64,000 nucleotides of DNA from Eretmocerus hayati (taxonomy: Eukaryota; Arthropoda; Insecta; Hymenoptera; Aphelinidae). The stretch's first letter is position 1. Each line of letters starts with the position of its first letter. The translations under genes were made by a program, and so were the position numbers. The notes under the pieces were generated by a model. It had not been told where the DNA came from. It made no database searches and saw only the letters and a list, made by a program, of their open reading frames with translations. Where the stretch lies: assembly GCA_029851415.1 (NCBI GenBank), contig CM056742.1, forward strand, positions 147,131,121 through 147,195,120, in the 5' to 3' direction. Of this stretch, positions 57,933 through 64,000 are shown piece after piece.

Positions 57933-60900
57933 TGTACCAAGCAACGGAGCTTCTTATAAAGAAATATGGAAGGCACACCCCTTTCATGTTGAGTAACCAA
58001 AATCAGTTGTCTTATTGAAAGGATTCTGATACTTATGAATTGAATGTAATTTAAGACCAGTTCTATTTCTGATAAAAGAAACTCATGCAAAGATTTCATG
58101 GAATTCATGGACATTGTTATCCGGTAGCTCGTTTTATCGCTCCACAAGGGGCAAACAGAAACGCGGAACAATTCCGGAGGCTATCGTAGGATATCAGAAT
58201 CAGCCATGTGGAAAGTTACAGTCGAGAATAGCCGCGGGTCGTTTGCGTAACAGTAGGCGGGTGTACAGAGTATTGCATTCACGTGCTCGACCGCGCGAGT
58301 ATACTACTGAGAGGCCGTGCCAAAAGCACGCGCAAACCCACGAGTTGCATTTTCTTTTTGGGGCGAATATGTATACACGAGCCACCCTTACGAGAGGAGG
58401 TCATTTGATAAATTTGTACGATTATTCAACCCGATAAAACATTGAATGCGCACCAGTTATTGCGAATCTATATTTCTCTTTTCATTCAAATAAAACTTTC
58501 ATTCATAGTTGAGAGGGTTTCCTCGATATTATTTGTTTTGGATGCTGTCGCTATACTTTTGAATACAGCCGCTATACTTTTGAATGCTTGGTATTCTGCT
58601 CATGTAAAATATGTAACAAATTTAATTTCTATGTGATTTGGTCATGATGCCGTAAATAATATGAATGGATAATATCTTTACAGTGGTACTGCTCGGGTAT
58701 CTGAGTAAGATTATTCAAAGAATACAATTTTTCGAATGTTGTTTACCATTTGAATGAGAGTTTACTTTGAGAACGATACTGTAGTCATAAAAGAATCAGT
58801 TTTCGAGTTTTTAATGATCCTCCGAGAGTATTGTCGTAAAAGTTGTGCTTTAGAAGTCGTAAAATGTTGTAGAAAATTAAAACGAAGAGGTCACGTAAGG
58901 GAGTACTAGAGTGATGATGGCCTTAGAAAGTACTGTATGCACACACAGTTTTGCGCCAGTAACTGTGACATAAAACTTTGCTCGTCTACGTATACCCAAC
59001 TAGGAACCATCGTTGACATTAACTTTTCGGACTATTTCCGTCAAAAAATCAGTCGTGGAGTATACTGTACATCATAATGCACTTACTTTGATAAGGACGA
59101 AATACTGTTAATGCCAATTTCACGCGGAAAAAATTGAGAAAATTCTTGCTGATAGTCCAACATCAGATGATTGGGTAATCCCGTCCGAAAAATTGAAGTA
59201 CAGTAATGATAAATCTCAAGGATTTTCTTGGTGTACAACATGAGACATAAAAACAGAATCATTTCTGACTGTGAGACTTTTCATCTTCTTTCAAATTTGT
59301 ACAATAATTATATGCGCTGTATTGATATTCAGAAACTCCTTTCAACTGATATACAGAGTGACTGTTTGATCATTATAGTCTTCCCAATAAGATTTTGTGA
59401 CCTGTACTTCTTTGACGATGAAAAATTTTGAAATCATTGAAAACCAGGTTGAACAATGTATTGTTGCATCAAATGACCACAAGGGCGACTGTCTATGAAA
59501 AATTCATAAAATCAATTAACCCTTTGTAACACTCTATATCCTGCAGGAATCGTCAATAATATGTTGAATTTTGTACATTTGAATATTTCGTGCCTCTCAT
59601 GCTTCCATCATGGTGATTGGGCCTTGCCTAACTGTTTTGTAACGTAATTGAGGGCTATCAACGGTCTCCAAGTTTTCAGACTACTTTTGGAACATGATTC
59701 AGCCAAAGGTTCAAATTGGTAAAAGTGACTCGTCAATGTATGAGCCCTACCCTACGTTTTCTGAGTTTTTGATCAGGGTTGAGTTCGCGGAGTTCCTCAG
59801 TGATGTAAATAGGTCTGCTCTGGTCAACAACGCACCTCCAGATTATTCATGAATATAAAAAATTGTGGGGAATCTGAGCATGGCACTCCACATGACCAGT
59901 CCAGAAAAATACGTCCTTAAATATTTCACAAGATTGTACGTGCATTGCACCTAATCAGAACGCCCAAAGAAGTGAATTCATTAGAAAAATAAGTATGAAT
60001 TTAGATGGGTTGGGTTCCAAAGGATTGAATAGACTTATCTCAACCTGCTTCCAAATTTTGTGTTTATGAGATCACGGCGCCAATAAAATTTTTGATTATT
60101 TCCGTAGGATGCAAGTTGTAGGGTATACCCGTTATAGTTACGACCTCGTCATCTGCTAACGGTGCCCTCGAAGAATTATTACCGTGAGCAGCACCACGTA
60201 TTAGGTAATATAAACGTAATAATTCTCATCTTCAGCTGGTTCTAAATTTTGATCTCCAAACCAGGTTCGTCCTCCCTCAATAAAATCCTCTATCTTGAGC
60301 ATCAGTAACACGCTTTTCAAACATTGACATCGCATTTCATCATTTCATCTTTGATACCTATTTATCGAAGGACGCCTTAACGAGTGTCTGACCTCGGTAA
60401 GGCTTTCTCGTACAAATGTTACCTCATACTTTGACAGTTGAAGATGTTGAAAATTGAATCAGACCACATTGGTCTGTACTATGTAGGAGTAGAGAGAGGG
60501 TAACATTACAACGAAGGAAACTTGTGAGCGATGAAGCGTGAGAGAAATGGAGATGCTGCATCCACTTTATATGATGACATATATATGTATAGTACTGAGA
60601 GAGCTTGCAAGATAGGAAGTGGAGTCCGAACAACGCGTTGCATAATTCATATTGTATGGGTCATAGAGAGCTGGTTCTGGTCGATCGTACATACAAGTGC
60701 TTTAGATGCAGTGTTGTTCCGTCGTGCAAAACTGAATGGTACTCTAGTACTCTACTCTAGTGTACGAAATTTGGTTAGTTTTAGGAGGCAATTCGGTGTG
60801 CTGAACTATAACCACAATATAGTCAGTCGACAGGTCCAAATATAGATATAGATATTGAAGACGAATTCTTGCAACGCGGCCAATTGTAGGATTTCCGCTC

Positions 60901-61504
60901 ACGCGTCTCCGGAAGGATTAATGTCATCGTCGTCACCGCCTCGAGATTCTGTTATATTGCCAACTGAATTGAGGAAACCCACGCTTGCTCGAGATTCATC
61001 CAGGCATGTACTATTGTTGGGTGCACTTTACACGAGTAAATACATATATCTGTGAATAGAGTTGAGTATCTCAGTCGTTATATATCCGTGACGTCCGATT
61101 CCTTTGGCAATTGTGTACTTATACTCTATATTGCTTTGCTGGTGCTCTGTTTCGTTGAGAATATAGTATGATAGTGGTGAACCGAAAGAAGAAAAGAGCA
61201 GCTTGTTGCGTCCACTTAGCTTTGGAGAGGCTTCGTCTTATCCCCCAAGAGAGCTAAAGAAGATGAGAAGAAGCTAGGAAATGCAGCTTCGTCTTTGAAG
61301 AAAATGGCTCTCCAGTTGGCTCGTTGCGCCTCATTGAGACGACAATTTTCCAATACTTGAATCAGCTTATGCTAATGGTAGGGCTTACCTCACTCGTAAA
61401 TCAACATTGTTCTTGAAGAGGATGCTTTGAGTCTTGAGGTGGTTTACTTCTGCTACAAAGATGACTTTATAACCGATTGGGGAGTGGATAGATTTTTTCA
61501 TCAT
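57933..61504. other. long unannotated stretch
   Basis: No gene or clear repeat recognised. TTAACCCTTTGTAACACTC at 59517 resembles a piggyBac-type end, but I found no partner. A CpG-rich spot lies at 58220-58340. Confidence 0.4.
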
Positions 61505-61700
61505 TCTAACCTAAAAATGCCGCACTCAAATGCGGTTTTAGGGTTCTCATGATGAAAAATCATTATTGCCCTGTGCTCGCAGGCCCATTTCGGGCGCGGA
61601 GGACTTATTTCCCTCGCTTCGCTCGGGAAATAAACTGCCCTAGCGTCCGAACTGGGCAAACATGCCCATGGCAATAATGTTACTATTAGTTTTTGAGTGT
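61505..61700. repeat. foldback with CTCGCTTCGCTCG apex
   Basis: ATTATTGCC at 61563 pairs with GGCAATAAT at 61669. TTATTTCCC pairs with GGGAAATAA around the apex CTCGCTTCGCTCG, and a smaller stem CCGCACTCAAATGCGG lies at the left. The arms between are diverged. This resembles an old MITE. The 68-codon minus-strand frame through it is not a gene. Confidence 0.6.
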
Positions 61701-62452
61701 TATCCATTTTCTTAATGTGTAGATTTTCAGATCCGATTTTTTTGATGCAAAGATTGACTCATTAAATATGTAAAGCTATCTTTTATCAAGTCTAGGCAGC
61801 TTCGAAATTGAGGTGAGACTTCGGGATATTGAAGATTTCAAAGACTGGTGTCTGAAAACCAAGATTAAAAGAGAGTCAAGAATGTTTGATCTTTTTTCTT
61901 CTAAGAATCAATCCTCTACCAAACAGGGAGTCATTGAATTATAAAAAAATGTACACCAACTCAATCATTTGATGCCCAGACGCTTTCGTAATATTCTGCA
62001 CATTTCCTGCATATTTTTTTTTTTTTTTTTTGATACTTCGATGAAAAATTATGCCAATACCAGGAATTATGGTTATCAAGACACTCATTCTTGAGGATGT
62101 CGGATTCAGGGGTATGCGGTACTGGTGATGTAAGTAAAAGAATTGAGAAAATGTTTGACTCAGATGGAATATCATCAAATATTTTCCAGAGATTCTTAAT
62201 GAATCCTTGGCGGAACTAATCAAATTCACCATAGTAGCCTAGTAAAATATAGTGTTCGGAAGCATTGCCTTCTACTTACAAAAGTCATGATGTAAAACGT
62301 CTAATAAAGAATCAAATCCAAAATAAGATACGAGATTCCCCAGGAATGACTTTAATCTGAATTCTTGCAACGTGCTTCCAAATATATCCAGACTTTGATG
62401 CATTTCTCATGCTGTTGCGTGCTTTAATGCAAGTGGTTGTCGAGTTATTAAT
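61701..62452. other. unannotated stretch
   Basis: Contains a poly(T) run at about 62014-62031 and no other feature. Confidence 0.4.
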
Positions 62453-62620
62453 ATGCCAAACCTATTTCTGTCACCAGAGTGTTCACAAAGTTCGACGCCC
62501 CAATTAGCGGAAGCGCAAGCTCAATCAACGACCAACGTGAATTACTGGGATGACGAAAGTGCTACTCATGATCAATTCGTTCGGGATCAAAATGAAGCGC
62601 GAGCCATTTCAGTCCTTTGA
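62453..62620 (+). CDS. short 55-codon frame, candidate small protein or exon relic
   Basis: The frame starts with ATG (MPNLFLSPECSQ), is rich in Gln, Asn, Asp and Glu, and stops at TGA. The composition looks more protein-like than that of random AT-rich DNA. The same frame stays open beyond the TGA for about 28 codons (IDLILDELITHVTGYRS), so it may be a longer coding piece with a stop, that is, a pseudogene. I recognise no domain. No splice sites or start context decide the matter. Confidence 0.2.
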   Translation: MPNLFLSPECSQSSTPQLAEAQAQSTTNVNYWDDESATHDQFVRDQNEARAISVL

Positions 62621-63316
62621 ATCGACCTGATTCTCGATGAACTCATTACTCACGTTACAGGTTACAGGAGTAACGATTATCCATGGATTCATAATTGTAT
62701 CACTTAACTAGTAACCAAAAAAGCTCACAAATCGTCTTATCAGAATTGAAGTTGTCGAACGATTCAAAAGAATCAGAAGATGGTTTCTCAAGCTTTCAAC
62801 GATGCATCGACCATTCCAGAAATGATACAAAAGCATCAAAGGACTCCTGATCTTAGTGCAGTTAATTTCAACAATTAAATGATGTTTGAAAGATATTCAC
62901 ATGATAATATATGGTGTTTCATTAAATTCAGAGGTGACCCGTCACAATTTGAAGGCATAGAACAAAATTAAAAGAGTAAGGTGGAGCAACAGAAAAGTTT
63001 TGCTTGAGTTCGCTCTTCCGTAACTCCGAGCCGAGCGCGCGCATAATCTTGCTGAATATCTAATGCGTTTCCTTGTTGCGGCTGCTTATGTAAATTGACA
63101 TGAAAGTTTTCTCGCGAAAAAAATACATTCAATTTCAAAACATCTGCTTGGATATGAAAATGCATAATGAGGCTATTTCGCCACGAGCAATCTCTTTCGA
63201 TGTGATCATCATCAATCATACAAGAAAGAGATTGAATTTTTCAAATAGTGACTGAAAAATGTGATTGCATTACGAAAGTTCCTACAAATTGTTTAGAATG
63301 TGTAACATAGCCTCCT
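62621..63316. other. unannotated stretch
   Basis: No feature recognised apart from a minus-strand frame of 83 codons (62968-63219) without known motifs. Confidence 0.4.
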
Positions 63317-63554
63317 TCCTCATGCATCCCAAAATTAATTGCAAAAAAAAATCATAATCCGAACGAAATTATGAGGTAATAAAGGCTTTATGTCAGAAAA
63401 CCCAAAATCGTAGGATGATTTTTAGAATCGTAGGATGATTTTTCCTCATGCATCCCAAAATGAATTGCAAAAAAAATCATAATCCGAACGAAATTATGAG
63501 GTAATAAAGGCTTTAAGTCAGAAAACCCAAAATCGTAGGATGATTTTTAGCGGT
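63317..63554 (+). repeat. tandem duplication, unit 126 bp
   Basis: CCTCATGCATCCCAAAAT at 63318 recurs at 63444, and AATCGTAGGATGATTTTT ends both. The copies differ by only a few bases and one A in an A-run, so this is a young duplication. Confidence 0.9.
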
Positions 63555-64000
63555 TCAAAGTCAATTTGAAGCTTTGGCTCCGAAATCTATGGGACTAACT
63601 TCAACCTTGTTCTTGAAATATTTGGACTTGATACACAGATGGTGGATTTTTTCCAGCTCAATTCAGTCATCTAGTTTTATCTAATCAAATAGGTAAGGAG
63701 CTCCAGCGGAGTATTCTCCGCTGCAGAGAGAATTCGACTAATAATATCACAGGCATAGTCCAATCATGCCTACAAACTCGCCCCCCTTCCCCCAACTCCA
63801 TACTTAGGTCTGAATCTTGAACAGGATTAGATAAACGTTCTGAATTTGAAAGACATATTTATCAATGATTTCTCAGGACCCAAATTCAGGCGAGCAAATG
63901 ATGTTTCGTTTCTCCAAAATCTCTAGCGTAACTTTTTTTGGAATCCTGGAAGTGTTGTCATACATGTCAAGAGTCATCACAACAAGGCTCGCATGTAATA
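63555..64000. other. unannotated stretch to the window end
   Basis: No feature recognised. Confidence 0.4.

Noticed and set aside
59517..59536. TTAACCCTTTGTAACAC as a piggyBac end
   Set aside because: No inverted partner or second TTAA at a reasonable distance was found.
61501..61707. 68-codon minus-strand frame as a gene
   Set aside because: It runs through a foldback structure and is explained by it.
1..64000. tRNA genes
   Set aside because: I looked for box B words (GGTTCGANNCC) with a matching box A and acceptor stem on both strands and found none that folded by eye. A covariance-model search would be decisive.

Overview
The window looks like non-coding, repeat-rich nuclear DNA from an arthropod, most plausibly an insect and possibly a hymenopteran. 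That guess rests on an AT-rich background with scattered CpG-rich patches, many short terminal-inverted-repeat (TIR) elements with TA, TTAA or TAA target sites, and decayed retroelement pieces. Nothing identifies the species. No intact gene could be supported. There is no operon structure, no recognisable rRNA or tRNA gene, and no CRISPR array. The longest open frames are about 150-180 codons and are decayed transposon matter or unassigned.

Layout. Positions 1-4350 are mostly unique sequence with a CpG-rich patch (about 1010-1640) and a decayed pogo/Tigger-like end (about 2296-2520). Positions 4352-6342 hold two abutting foldback elements, the second flanked by TTAA, followed by a roughly 1.1 kb GGCTNN hexamer array that carries a 328-bp internal duplication. 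Positions 6343-24540 are mainly unique, with three scattered elements: two TA-flanked elements (11800-12562 and 18734-19571) and a foldback (17490-17827). Positions 24543-31600 contain a 1-kb TA-flanked element and a TTAA-flanked, piggyBac-like element (26962-27557). Positions 31602-34801 may be one 3.2-kb element with short TIRs; inside it are a GC-rich hairpin pair and a palindrome of about 260 bp. Positions 37100-39215 hold a 25-bp minisatellite split by a TA-flanked element, next to a frameshifted retrotransposon gag fragment.

Positions 40450-47723 are a nested graveyard. A 40.9-kb foldback element was invaded by two others, and a pogo-like element at 46.5 kb was invaded by a CCGTC-type element. 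Positions 49060-54265 are the most striking block: about 11 copies of a 163-bp satellite, one of them split by a perfect-stemmed hairpin insert, followed by a 2.5-kb palindrome whose arms of about 0.9 kb are almost identical. Positions 54850-57932 contain another nested inverted-repeat element with a TA-flanked Tc1-like insert, a decayed LINE-like reverse-transcriptase fragment on the minus strand, and an 84-bp hairpin element flanked by TAA. The rest is mostly unique, with a hairpin at 61.5 kb and a 126-bp tandem duplication at 63.3 kb.

These parts do not act together as a pathway. The common theme is inverted repeats of every size, from 20 bp to 2.5 kb. Most are best read as non-autonomous DNA transposons mobilised by enzymes not encoded here. 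The giant palindrome and the satellite beside it are the least explained and most worth following.
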